NCBI GenBank assembly: GCA_946965045.2
Contig: OX337229.1
Span: 2,108,001 to 2,172,000 of the forward strand
Source of the DNA: Epithemia pelagica
Lineage: Eukaryota > Bacillariophyta > Bacillariophyceae > Surirellales > Surirellaceae
DNA: 64,000 nt
Reading direction: 5' to 3'
Shown: positions 54,360 to 64,000 of the stretch, piece by piece
Layout of the letters: every line of letters begins with the position of its first letter
Position numbering within the stretch: the first letter of the stretch is position 1
Notes under the pieces: model-generated
Told to the model about the DNA's origin: nothing
The model's input: the letters and a program-made list of their open reading frames with translations, nothing else
The model's database searches: none
Made by a program: the position numbers and the translations under genes

Positions 54360-56253
54360 TTAAAGCCGAAACGATTCTGGTCCAATATCATGAAGGAAGA
54401 ATCGTTTCGCAATTAGCTGCAGAGTTCGCTTCTTTCGAGTAGCCGATGCAGCGTCTCCGGAAAGTTCGTAGAGAGTGCATAAATTGAGAGCACTACGTTC
54501 CGTCAACGACTCCGACGGATTTCGTCGTATTAATTGTTCCATGACATGAACAGCTTCTTGTAAACGACACTAACGTGAATTTTAAGTCAGATGTGAATGC
54601 CATTAATATGGGATGAACAAGGAAGGAAGGACTTACCGTGTAAAGAGCCGTCACAGCTAAATTTGATGTGACTTCGGAATAAAGGCTGTGTCGAGAAACA
54701 GGAGCTATCAATCCTCCACCGACCCAATCCGTTGTAATATACTTGCTCTTGGTCTCCCCCGAGTTGGTGGAGGCCTGTTGATCCATCGTCTCCATGATTT
54801 GCAACGACTTGCGAAAGTGTTCTAACGCAGCGTTATAATCTTGGTGGGCAAATTGTAACAACCCCAAATTGGCTTGAAGTTGGGGTTCCGCTTGTTCAAG
54901 AATTCGCTTGGTTTCTCCATATTTCTTAAGGATATCCAAGAAGACGTCGTTGGATGGAATGTCCTGCCATCGCATCGTGGCACGTTCAAAGAGGATCCGG
55001 GCACCGTCCACGGCACCAATTTGCAGCAGAATGCGACCTTGTCTCGATAAGAGCTCGCATTGACAAGCATCCGTCAAAATTTTTAGAACTTGTGGATCAG
55101 TGCTATTGCTTTGTCCGCCATGTCCTTCAAACCAACGAGCGGCACCCTGTGGAACAAGCTCCATCAATCGTTCCAGAGATTCTAATGCCATCCGCCACTC
55201 ACCTTGAGCACAAAATAAGTTGGATAGAGTCTGATCGACATGAATCACATGCATAACATTGGCTGACATGTCCTTTTCCAAATCGTGCCGAATTTGCCAA
55301 AGGGCACTAGTCGTGGCCGACTTGTCCGACATGGTGAATTGGAGGGCCGTCGCGGCAAAAATATGGATATTCCACGGTATCCATGAGGCTGCAGCTTTGT
55401 TCGCTTCGCTTTCTTCGCGGTTGTCCGTTCGATTGTTGTAATGGCAATAGGACCACTCTTGGACTTCTGCTCCCAACTCTTTGTAGCGCCGCATTTGAAT
55501 CCATGCGTGGCCTTGTAAAATAAGAATCTCCATAAACTCGTTCAACTGTTGCGATTGCAGGAGACTGGGTGGTATTTTGGATTTGGTACCACCCTTGTTG
55601 AGAAACATGGTGTAAATGGCTGCATAATGGGAGGATGGTCCCTTCAAAAGAGAAGCGGTGATACTGAGGACATCACCCCAGGCCCTTCGTTCGACCAGCA
55701 CACGCATTCGTTCCAAATCGGACTGCGTTTCGGGAAGAGGCAACGGTCGCAACAAGGGTTGCACGCCGCCACTGTTATTGTCACCCAGAGTAGTAGTATT
55801 GCTGGTTTCTCCCGTGAGAAACAAATCAGCCAATTCATCGGCATTCAAGTGTTGTTGCGAGAGGGAGGGCATGGAGACCAACTGTTTGGGTACCGCCACA
55901 GCCGATGGTCCAATGGGAGGGGGAGCCGGCGGTAACGTCAAACTAATTGGGGTTTGTTGTGACGCATAATGCGATCCAAACGACGACGACTGGGGTGGAA
56001 GGGGCGGTTGGGCTGGTGGTACGGTCGTTGCGATGGATGGAACCGCCGCCAACGGATGATCGGATCCATGAACGGCCGTCGTCGTTGTTGTTGCTCCACC
56101 AGTAGTAATGTGGTTGCCTTTGGATTGGGTGCCGGCCATTCCTCCCACACCCGGCGGCGCCTGTGGGATGGTTACCAAGGGTGTCGATTGTGCCATGCCT
56201 CCTCCGGAAGCAGGAGGAGGAGGACCAGGCGGAGAAGGGTTTGGATCGTTCAT
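54360..56253 (-). CDS. TRAPPC12: TRAPP complex subunit 12 (TPR protein)
   Basis: TPR subunit of the TRAPPIII tethering complex in ER-Golgi/autophagy traffic (also kinetochore-linked in animals). Exons 56253..54637 and 54569..54360, one 67-bp intron (GTAAGT donor, TTAG acceptor); 608 residues. Seen: a Pro/Gly/Thr-rich disordered N-terminus of about 150 residues. Helical repeats follow: RMRVLVERRAWGDVLSITASLL, YAAIYTMFLN, HAWIQMRRYKELG, then VDQTLSNLFCAQGEWRMALESLERL, LGLLQFAHQDYNAALEHFRKSL. At the end, NLAVTALYTCRLQEAVHVMEQLIRRNP crosses the splice, then ALNLCTLYEL. This order matches TRAPPC12's C-terminal half. The ATG at 56253 is used because the frame's earlier start is TTG. Confidence 0.78.
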
Positions 56254-56573
56254 GTTCCGTTGGTCGATATATGGTTTTGAAGAACGTTGCGAATTGTGCG
56301 ATCGCAAAAACGTTGTCGTTCAAGAGAAAAGGGGGCATCTGTTGTTCGACCCCCAACGTTCATCATAGATTTCCCTAATTGGGTCGCACAAAATTCACCC
56401 CGAACGAAATTTCGGGGGTCTATAGAGGATGAATCTTTTTGACACCCCCAATTTACATTTCTGTCATTGTGCTTTCTGTTTTCTGTATCATCTTGTGGCC
56501 GAGTGCATGAGCTAGAAAATAGTGATCGACTCGACAATCCTTCCTTGACAGAGGTCACCGTTCTCTCAGGACC
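56254..56573. promoter_or_regulatory. Divergent promoter region, TRAPPC12 / 2OG oxygenase
   Basis: 320 bp between divergent starts, a likely bidirectional promoter. CCCCGAA and TTCGGGG (56398-56417) form a 7-bp stem around a palindromic CGAAATTTCG. No gene. Confidence 0.4.
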
Positions 56574-57825
56574 ATGACAACCGATTCTCCACCATCGGCT
56601 GCATCAGTTGTAACTATTTCTTACGACGACTTGGTTCATTTTGACGCTCACAAAAACGACTTGTCGTCGTCATCGATCGAAAACAAGGCTTTGATTGACA
56701 GCATTGGTCGTGCGTTTGGGTCGTCTGCGGAATGTCTTGGTTTGATTGCCGTGGAGGGCGTTCCTAATTTTGGAATCCTACGTGAACGATTGCTTCGATT
56801 GGCCTATGAGCTTGTTCATATGGAAGCAGCGCAACTAGAAAAATGCGAACGATCCGACACCCTGTACTCTGTGGGATGGTCGTGCGGACGAGAACAACTG
56901 GAAGCTGGTCAACCTGATTTTTCCAAGGGAAGCTACTATGCCAATCCTTTAACAGAATCGTTGGTGCAAACTCTCATTGAACGTGAACCTGACAAGGCCA
57001 TGTACTGGACCCAGCAGGGCCAAGCTTTTCCCGAATGTTATGCCGACAATGTTTGGCCAGGCGAGGGATTGCCCACATTTCAAAACGCCTTTGTTGAGTT
57101 GGGTAAAGTCATGAGAAAGACGGGTATATTGCTTGCATCCGTCTGTGATGCATACTGTCGACAGAATGGCGTCGAGTTGCAGCTTGCACGGACATTGCAA
57201 AACTCCATGAACGCCAAAGGTCGACTTTTGCATTATTTTCCAACTTCTAGAAAGCCTGTTGGTTCACAAGATTCCTGGTGTGCGTGGCACAATGATCATG
57301 TACGTGGTCTCGTTATTGGCTGCTCAGATTGCGTCCCACTATGCAACTCTCACAATGCTTTCGTGACAGGGCTCCCTCACAGGTCTGGCTCCCGGAATGT
57401 ACTTGAACGAAGATGGAGAACCATCAGACAATCCCGATCCAGAATATTCAGGGCTTTATGTTCAGGCCAGATCCGGTAAGATATTTCGTGCTCAATTACC
57501 ACCAAGTTGCTGTGGTTTTCAGATTGGAGAAACTTCCCAAATTCAATCCGGTGGTCTCTTGAGGGCAACCCCACATGCCGTCCATCCACCGCGACAAAAC
57601 CCCTCCTCTACTCTACATGCTGTTGTGACACGAGAATCATTTGCATTGTTCATGGAACCTGAATTTGACGAACCACTTGAGCTACCACAGGGAAAGGTCG
57701 TAGAAGACTGCCAAGACGATGACGCCCAACTTCCTCAATCAGTGTTACCACTGCGCAAGCGTTGGAAAGAAGGTTCCACATTTGGGGATTTTCATCGTGC
57801 CACTGTCGCGGGCTTCACCGCCTGA
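56574..57825 (+). CDS. 2-oxoglutarate/Fe(II)-dependent dioxygenase, IPNS-like
   Basis: Non-heme iron oxygenase of the isopenicillin-N-synthase-like group; substrate unknown. Exons 56574..57299 and 57370..57825, one 70-bp phase-0 intron (GTACGT donor, GACAG acceptor); 393 residues. Seen: an N-terminal DIOX_N-like part with GLIAVEGVPNFG and RLAYELVHM. The iron ligands H239 and D241 (WHNDH) sit at the end of exon 1, directly followed by GSLTGLAPGMYLNEDG from exon 2. The third His is H311 in GLLRATPHAVHPP, and the C-terminus reads TRESFALFMEPEFDEPL. The joined motif confirms the splice; without splicing the frame would end at 57479. Its stop is 11 bp from the stop of the converging rhodanese gene. 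Confidence 0.85.
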
Positions 57826-57836
57826 CCAGAACCGAG

Positions 57837-59200
57837 TCAAGAGTCGCCTGGTACGCCGGATGCATCCTCCTCCTTCTTCGGTGTATCATTGCCGGACAAA
57901 ATTTCGACAGGTGGCATGTGATGGCAAGAACCTTCCACTCCTCCACAATAAACACGCGGCAAATCGTTGTCTTCATTCCAACAAGACACATTATGGCGAC
58001 ATTCATTACAAACCAACACTAGAATGCGACATTTCCAACACCTGGCTTCCTTGTTTTCACTAGGCGCGTGACCATTGTCAAAGTCGTCATGTGGTGAATG
58101 ACCTTAAAAAGAAAGAAGTGAGATATGATTTCCCTCAAACCAACTTTCGATGACACATACTTACAAACAAGGCACTGACCCACCACCTGATTGCCATGCA
58201 CAGGGTCCGTCCGTCGAGGATCAAAGACAAAATTCTTTCCCTTGAAAAGTGTCGTCTCCGTGGAGTTGGATTCGAGATAGCGTTGTATTCCACCATGGAG
58301 CTGATAGATATGATGCGTGTTTTCCGATCTTTCTGCCAACAAGGATTGCAGAAATACACTGGCTCGCTCACATCGAACGCCACCTGTACAGTACATGAAG
58401 ATATGGTCCGATTTCGCCAACCGGTCCACTTGTTCCACCAAAACTTGAGGTAGCTCTGAGTATTTGCGAGTGTTTGTGAGAACCGTATCCACTTTTGGAG
58501 CACTAAAGAAGCCAACATTTGATTCGTAAACATTGCGGCAATCCAGCAATATTGCCTTGGAACCGCCTTTGTCCTGATTGAATTGCAAAAGCCGCTGCTC
58601 CCATTCCTGAGGTGATAAGTATGTTGCAGGTTGGACAGTTTCTAAACCTTTGACGTAAATCTTTTCGGTGTATCGAGCCAAGGACGATTCTGCAGATCCT
58701 TCTGGGACATTATTCCGCCGCCTTCGACTCTTGCTTCTCTTACGATCAGATGCATCCGTCGTTCCAACCAGGCTAACCACAGATTTGGTGGCATTCACTA
58801 CCAAATTGTCAAACAACTGCACCGCAAACGGCAGATCCTCACGCAAACCACAATATTTCACATCCAGCTCAAACTCAGAAACAAGTTTCGAATTCGCGTC
58901 ATTGCTTTGATCCAGGACTGTATGTTGCAACTCTTTGCGTAAACACTCTTCGTAGTCTTTCAACTGGTAAACAAGACCACTGAGAACACCATTAATACCT
59001 TCTGGCGAAACGCGTATCCGGCCTTTGAGGCTCAATCGACGGCACTGTTCTTGATGGAAATTACAATGCTTGTGTGAATCAGGTATTTTCACGTAGCAGT
59101 AAAATAAGGCGATTTGATGGACATGTTGTGCTTTGAACTCTTCCATCGCCATTCTCGGACGTACTGGTAACCTTATTTTGGTTTGTCCTACGAGCTCCAT
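57837..59200 (-). CDS. Rhodanese-domain protein, TrhO/YceA and TSTD2-like
   Basis: Related to bacterial TrhO, which hydroxylates tRNA U34, and animal TSTD2. Exons 59200..58165 and 58102..57837, one 62-bp intron (GTAAGT donor, TTTAAG acceptor); 433 residues. Seen: an N-terminal acylphosphatase-like UPF0176 part (IALFYCYVKIPD, LKGRIRVSPEGINGVLSG). A basic insert follows, then the rhodanese domain (about 215-330) with AILLDCRNVYESNVGFF and the active-site loop MYCTGGVRCERASVFL. HGGIQRYLE and GKNFVFDPRR follow, as in TrhO. The C-terminus has a Cys-rich end, QCLVC across the splice then ARCWKCRILVLVCNECR, a zinc-binding pattern like TSTD2. The ATG at 59200 is the first in the frame; an upstream exon cannot be excluded. 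Confidence 0.82.
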
Positions 59201-59627
59201 CGAGCGATATGTTGGACAACAGTTGCCCGTCCTTTTCAGGCCCCAACTGCTTTCTCTATTGTGATTCTTGTTGAAGCATATGCTGTACAGGGTACAGGCA
59301 ACAACTTCACAATAACTACTCCTACTTTCTATTTTTCGTAAGGAATGAGCTCGTTTACCACTATTCGTAGATATTCGCTTGCGGACGGTTGTCCACAACT
59401 CGCTTCTAGCCGCTCTTTGGTCGTCGATCGACTGGGACTCCTCGTCCTGATCCAACAATTGGACCGCTTCGCGGTAAAGAGTCGACTAAGTTCAGTATCT
59501 GTTATCTGTGCAGTGGAATCCGTGACTGAACGAACCAGAAGTACTGAAATATGTAGACTACTTAGGAGTGAGAATAAAGAGAGACGGTGCAACTGAACTT
59601 GCTCTGTACTCCTGGGAGTAGTTATGG
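59201..59627. other. Intergenic stretch before the satellite array
   Basis: The rhodanese frame remains open upstream to 59458 without an ATG, so part may be 5' UTR or a missed exon. Nothing else supported. Confidence 0.4.
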
Positions 59628-59631
59628 AATT

Positions 59632-60432
59632 CTAGTATCCACAGGTTTCGGAATGTGAAAATGTTGTCACTTATATTCCACGCCATACGATATCTGATGA
59701 TGCAATGCAATTTGGGTGCGGCAACTTTGATGGTATAGTTGTTCCTGTTCGACTTGAGGCTATTGTACTACAAGATTTGTCGCCATTTGTTTCGCGTGAG
59801 AACAACTCTAGTATCCAAAGGTTTTGGAATGTGAAACTGTTGTCACTTATAGTCCACGCCATAAGGTATCTGATAATGCAATGCAATTTGGGTTCGGCAA
59901 CTTTGATGGTATACTTGTTCCTGTTCGACTTGAGGCTATTGTACTACAAGATTTGTCGCCATTTGTTTCGAGTGAGAACAACTCTAGTATCCACAGGTTT
60001 TGGAATGTGAAAATGTTGTCACTTATAGTCCACGCCATAAGGTATCTGATAATGCAATGCAATTTGGGTGCGGCAACTTTGATGGTATAGTTGTTCCTGT
60101 TCGACTTGAGGCTATTGTACTATAAGATTTGTCGCCATTTGTTTCGCGTGAGAACAACTCTAGTATCCAAAGGTTTTGGAATGTGAAACTGTTGTCACTT
60201 ATAGTCCACGCCATAAGGTATCTGATGATGCAATGCAATTTGGGTGCGGCAACTTTGATGGTATACTTGTTCCTGTTCGACTTGAGGCTATTGTACTACA
60301 AGATTTGTCGCCATTTGTTTCGTGTGAGAACAACTCTAGTATCCAAAGGTTTTGGAATGTGAAACTGTTGTCACTTATAGTCCATGCCATAAGGCATCTG
60401 ATAATGCAATGCAATTTGGGTGCGGCAACTTT
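59632..60432. repeat. 176-bp tandem satellite array, about 4.5 units
   Basis: Unit starts are marked by CTAGTATCC at 59632, 59808, 59984, 60160 and 60336, exactly 176 bp apart; the last unit stops after about 97 bp. Copies differ by only a few substitutions (for example GTTTTGGAATGTG or GTTTCGGAATGTG). Each contains CAATGCAATTTGGGT and TGTTCCTGTTCGACTTGAGG. The array is flanked by GAATTCT at 59627 and AGAATTCT near 60438. Open frames inside are a by-product of repetition; 176 is not a multiple of three, so frames do not persist. Confidence 0.95.
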
Positions 60433-60494
60433 GTGTTAGAATTCTCACCGTCTATGGTGGTTAGATTCTACATCTCATCGATTCCCCATGTCAC

Positions 60495-60556
60495 ATAGCC
60501 TCGTGCTATCGCATCATGCCATCTAGCTTCGAGCTATGTTCCCTAGCTTCGCGCTA
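60495..60556. repeat. Three successive small hairpins, TAGC...GCTA
   Basis: ATAGCCTCGTGCTAT (60495-60509), TAGCTTCGAGCTA (60524-60536) and TAGCTTCGCGCTA (60544-60556) each form a short stem around a 3-5 nt loop, with similar core and near-regular spacing. Observation only. Confidence 0.6.
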
Positions 60557-61441
60557 TATCGACCTATATTTCTTCACAAATCATGAAAAGTGAGAATAGA
60601 TTGACGAACTCACTCTCAAGACTAAACTGGGTCGTGCGGTATTACAACGGACGTAAATTTGGCCGTTGCTCGGACATTATACTAACGCCCTAAGCGTACG
60701 CGCCCAAAATCATCGAGCGTGCCCAAGCGACATCCGAGCGCTGTCGGCATCTATCCGACCCAACGGTCTAAGTATCCCAAGCACGACACACGATCACGCA
60801 AGACCATATTTCCATTCCCACAATCTCCAAATTGTCAACAAGCTGCGCGCCATGAAAACAACTATGCCAATCCAAAGCAAGAGCTGTTGACCCTGTATAT
60901 GTTATCCGTCCACATATACATGTCATATACATCACATGAATCGACTCCAACTATTCCAAACCTGTTGCCGCCAAGAACCCTACCCCCAAGCAGGGGTGAG
61001 TCCAGGTCGCACATAGGTCGTACCTAAAGGTACATCTGTATACTCACCCCCTTGGCTCGACCACCCAAAATTGGCGGTTTTCCGACATTGATACAAATTG
61101 CATTTTACCTCAACGCATCCACCACGGTGCCAAACTAATGAGGTCGATTGCATCCGCCGTGAAGGCTGTCCAACCGCACCCAAGCCCTTGTAAGCTTTCC
61201 CATCCTACCGACGACACTTCTGCCTACTCGGTGTTGCCTTCAATTGTTCTTTCACGAGCATGGACAACCAGCAAAACACCACATTTCGCGACAACAACGA
61301 GGGAGATGAAGATCCATCAACCGACTTCCCAAACCGCTCTATTACGTCCCTTCCGCCATCTCATTCTCTCCCCATAATACCGAGCGGCCTTCCAAAGGTC
61401 CAGACCTTCTGCACCAGGCACGAACCGGAACAACCATAAAC

Positions 61442-61470
61442 CAAGACAAGACAAGACAAGACAAGACAAG
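61442..61470 (+). repeat. (CAAGA)n microsatellite
   Basis: Five perfect CAAGA units plus a partial unit. Non-coding. Confidence 0.9.
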
Positions 61471-61646
61471 GATGGAAGGTTGTGGTTGTCTCCATTGATA
61501 GTGCCATCTGATACAGCTTTTATCTCTTCTGTCTGTGTGTCTCCTCGGTGAACGAAAGATAGCTTGAATCTTTCCTTTTGTTTCGTGATCTGAAATTGGT
61601 GCAGCGGCGGTCATCTCGTCATTGGACACGCTTTCCCAACAACACC

Positions 61647-62315
61647 ATGTCTTCCTTTCGTTCGGCCTCAATTCCCAGTGTCGATCGCGGCAAACAATCG
61701 ATTGAAACCATTTGTTTGCTCTTGGCCTACAAGATCCAATATCCACTCAACTTTTTTATACTACGAGGCAATCACGAAAGTGCCGGTATCAATCGCATTT
61801 ATGGATTTTACGACGAATGCAAACGGCAGTATTCCATCAAATTGTGGAAAGTCTTTTCCGATGTCTTTAATTGTCTGCCCGCCGCCGCTGTGATTGACGA
61901 ACGAATCTTGTGCATGCATGGCGGGTTGTCTCCTCAATTGCAAGAATTGGACCAGATCGCCGACCTTGAACGACCCTGCGATGTTCCCGATTCCGGATTG
62001 TTGTGTGATTTGTTGTGGAGTGATCCCGATGCTCCCAATTATTGTGGCGAATTTGACAATGCCGGCGGCATGATTACCATTGCACACGATTTAACCTGTT
62101 CCTTTCAAATCCTCAAACCCAGTCATTCTCGTCACAACCCATCTCTGGCTGCAGCAACCACTGCAACATCGCGAGGAGAAGGAACGCGACGTCCAAATCC
62201 CAGAGAGCATAAAAAGGACTCCACCAAGACCACTCCGACAAGCAGTAGCAGTGTCGAACCATCCTCCGTGTCCAGTCGAACCATGGGCAGTGGTCTTCTT
62301 CGCAGCACCTTTTGA
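61647..62315 (+). pseudogene. Broken PP1-type serine/threonine phosphatase copy
   Basis: Recognisable PP1 catalytic subunit missing essential parts. Seen: from ATG 61647, 222 residues. [50 protein letters not shown] and [11 protein letters not shown] are intact PP1 blocks. LLWSDPD is then joined directly to [12 protein letters not shown], losing about 50 residues that normally carry the AHQ metal-ligand His. The first ~85-90 residues, with GDxHG and the first Asp of GDYVDRG, are absent; IPSVDRG stands in its place. CCCAG just before TGTCGATCGC looks like an old splice acceptor (TAT split as TA|T), so the 5' exon was lost. Four of six metal-binding positions cannot be filled as in PP1. A Ser/Thr/Arg-rich tail was added. 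Probably a non-functional relic. Confidence 0.8.
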
Positions 62316-62945
62316 GCACATTTACTTTAGGGGCGAGGGCTTTGTTTTGCATCCCCACCATTGGAGCAAGGTTATCGTGTCCCTGGAAAGCTTTGTCGAG
62401 AGATGAAATTCATGGTTCATCCTGCGTCGAAAGCATCCCAGCTTGCGGTCGAAAAGGTTTCTGGGCGACCAGTTGGTGGTGGGCATCGAAGTGAATCCAC
62501 CCCCTTGTGCGACCGTGCACTAGTGTCGGAAACGGGCAACTGCCCTTATTGCACAGACCGACAAGAAATTTGTATCCTGCTGGAGTAGAAACTCCACGGT
62601 TTGTGCCGTGGTGGATGGACCTTTCGGTCCATTAGCAGCGATCATAATTTCTAATTTAAGCTCTGGGACCCTTTCGTAGTATTCTCCACGCCCAACTGCT
62701 CCGTATTTCGTTGCGAAAAGGAATGCTTTGTATGCTTGATGCGACTTGGACTCCACTCGATGGTGAGATTGTCGTTCTCGATAGTGTTGCCAAGGCACCC
62801 ACTCCGGAAGGCTCACTCCAAGTCGGAAGCACCACCATTCAGTGATCTTGATCTCCTACGAGCATAAACTCCCTTGTCTTTTTGGAGAGGGAAACAACAC
62901 ATTCAAAATGATTGGAAGAAGCGATCATTCATTCCTATCGTGCCC
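62316..62945. other. Gene-poor stretch with tandem hairpins
   Basis: No supported gene. An antisense open frame (62520-62816) and a short sense one (62361-62588) have no recognisable domain. Holds the tandem hairpins listed next. Confidence 0.4.
62594..62632. repeat. Two adjacent perfect stem-loops
   Basis: CCACGG/CCGTGG with a 6-nt loop (62594-62611), then 3 bp later ATGGACC/GGTCCAT around a TTTC loop (62615-62632). Could be a small structured RNA element or chance. No promoter seen. Confidence 0.6.
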
Positions 62946-64000
62946 TTAAAAGAATTGAAGGATGGCACCCAGTACCACCAGGCCACCGGACAACCAGGCA
63001 TAGTATTGTTTCCATTGGATGGCTTCTTGTTGCTGTTCTTGGACTTGTCGCATTTCTTGTAATGTTTGTTGTAATTGTTGTTGCAAGTTCTCTCGTTCTT
63101 GTTTGGCTTGTTCATTCCCCTGCAATACTTGTTGCTGTAACTGCCCTCGTTCCACCCGACCGGCTTCCTGGGCGTTTCGTATTTCGTCTTGCAAGGCTTG
63201 CTTTTCCTGGTTCAGTCGATGTTGTTGTTGTTGATACTGTTTCAATTGTTCGGATTGTTGTTGTTGTAATTGCGCTCGTTCTGTCCGACTTGTTTCCTGG
63301 GAGCTGGGGTAATCCTGAGCAGCTCGCTGTCATTCCAGGCAAAGTCTGACTACAAAGCGGAACACGACCAGAACGCTTAATCGATGTACTATAGCATAAA
63401 CTATGAACATGGACAAATAGAGAACTAATAGAAAGATTTAGGCCCACCACCACCCGGTTTTTGCAACCGCCCCAAATCATACTACATTAATTTACAGACG
63501 CACCATCTTGTGCTTCATGCCGCCTTCAAATTGTGCGTCCGGCTCATGTAGGGAAATCAACAACGCTCTGAATCCGTTTGTTGTGTCGTACATAAATTCG
63601 TAGTCGAACCTGCTTTGGACCATGAAAGGAAGAGAAAGAGAAAACTTTGACCTGACAAAGTCTGTTTCTCTTTTTAGCATCTGATTCATGGCGTCTTCCA
63701 AAGCAAGTTTCATTCGTAGGTTTTTCTCCTCGACATGCCACTCTCTGTGCATGTGTTGGGTTAGATAATGGATATGAGTTGCGTTGTCAGGCCAAATTAC
63801 CTTCACATGTACCTGTAGCTGGCTCGGATCCACTTCAATCAAGCAATTTGTTGTGTCTTCATGTGCAATACCTGTAGGCAACACCACCAAAATCACCAAA
63901 TGACGCTGTTTCTTGTCGTCGACCCACTGTGTCAAGACATGAGGAGGCTCCCAATTCCTCATCATGTCATTACCACTGTCTTCTTCATTCGTCTTTTTCC
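62946..64000 (-). CDS. Unknown protein with Gln-rich coiled coil and tail anchor, 5' part beyond the window
   Basis: Not recognised. On the minus strand the frame is open from the right edge (reading ...TNEEDSGNDMMRNWEPP) to about 63504, then an intron, then 63296..62946. A phase-0 join (donor GTGCGT at 63503, acceptor CTCCCAG) and a phase-2 join (donor GTAAAT, acceptor CCCCAG) both keep the frame, so the exact splice is uncertain. The upstream exon encodes a compact, unfamiliar domain with HVLTQWVDDKKQRHLVILVVLP and IHYLTQHMHREWHVEEKNLRMKLALEDAM. The last exon encodes a Gln/Glu/Arg heptad coiled coil ending YYAWLSGGLVVLGAILQFF, a single C-terminal TM segment: a tail-anchored protein. The start may be MMRNW or lie outside. 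Confidence 0.55.

Larger units (their letters stand above)
60433..61646. other. Gene-poor stretch
   Basis: About 1.2 kb. Contains three short hairpins (60495-60556), a pentanucleotide microsatellite (61442-61470), and no supported gene. Short open frames have no conserved domain. Confidence 0.5.

Noticed and set aside
59632-60432. CRISPR-like array
   Set aside because: Units are contiguous 176-bp tandem copies with no unique spacers, and the host is a eukaryote.
59705-60439. Family of repeated small proteins on both strands in the satellite
   Set aside because: They arise from the repeat itself; the 176-bp period shifts the frame at every unit, so no stable protein exists.
62520-62816. 98-residue minus-strand open frame
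   Set aside because: Has some protein-like look but no ATG in good context, no domain, and lies among relic sequence; not enough to call a gene.
62912-63349. 145-residue plus-strand frame with long Val/Leu runs that looks like a membrane protein
   Set aside because: Antisense of the Gln-rich coiled-coil exon (CAA/CAG read backwards gives Val/Leu codons); the minus strand has the heptads, splice signals and TM end.

Overview
The window is nuclear DNA of a eukaryote, most likely a pennate diatom. Evidence: genes lie on both strands, each with its own promoter and no operons. Spliceosomal introns are short (mostly 60-110 bp) with GTACGT, GTAAGT or GTGAG donors. Two proteins carry diatom-type bipartite plastid leaders (SNAFAPP after the signal peptide of the HAD protein at 47234; SGWVLP in the fibrillin at 19054). 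A two-copy DUF6824-type protein and a SpeD-SpeE fusion with a membrane anchor also fit a diatom. No tRNA, rRNA, CRISPR array or intact transposon was seen. Exon joins were built by hand; at each join the reading frame and protein homology agree, except for the last gene, where two joins are possible.

Left part (1-24 kb): sigma-class GST; SRP68; POLD3 (E2F-like and CCAAT elements upstream); a four-exon DUF6824 protein; an ABC-F ATPase with one degenerate ATP site; a three-exon S-adenosylmethionine decarboxylase/aminopropyltransferase fusion; a YghU-type GST; a plastid fibrillin; a VOC protein; a TBC1D20-like Rab GAP.

Middle (24-48 kb): an ankyrin gene carrying a 654-bp tandem duplication whose second copy is frameshifted; a TMF-type golgin; CDC23/APC8; an MscS-like channel; a nucleotide-carrier-like MFS protein; a GTT1-like GST; an unknown two-TM protein divergent from a bestrophin, with a cluster of diatom CO2/cAMP-response hexamers between them; a short/branched-chain acyl-CoA dehydrogenase; an HMIT-like sugar/inositol transporter; a plastid HAD hydrolase.

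Right part (48-64 kb): the NUP98-NUP96 precursor, TRAPPC12, a 2OG-Fe(II) oxygenase and a TrhO/TSTD2-like rhodanese (the last two converge with 11 bp between stop codons). Then comes a gene-poor, relic-like stretch: a 176-bp satellite array, small hairpins, a pentanucleotide microsatellite, a broken PP1 phosphatase copy, and the 3' part of an unknown coiled-coil tail-anchored protein that runs off the right edge.

Functionally this is an ordinary mixture of housekeeping genes. Secretory-pathway genes are frequent (SRP68, TBC1D20-like, TMF, TRAPPC12). The two most interesting points are the anchored polyamine fusion enzyme, a candidate for long-chain polyamine synthesis, and the bestrophin with its CO2-response-like promoter.
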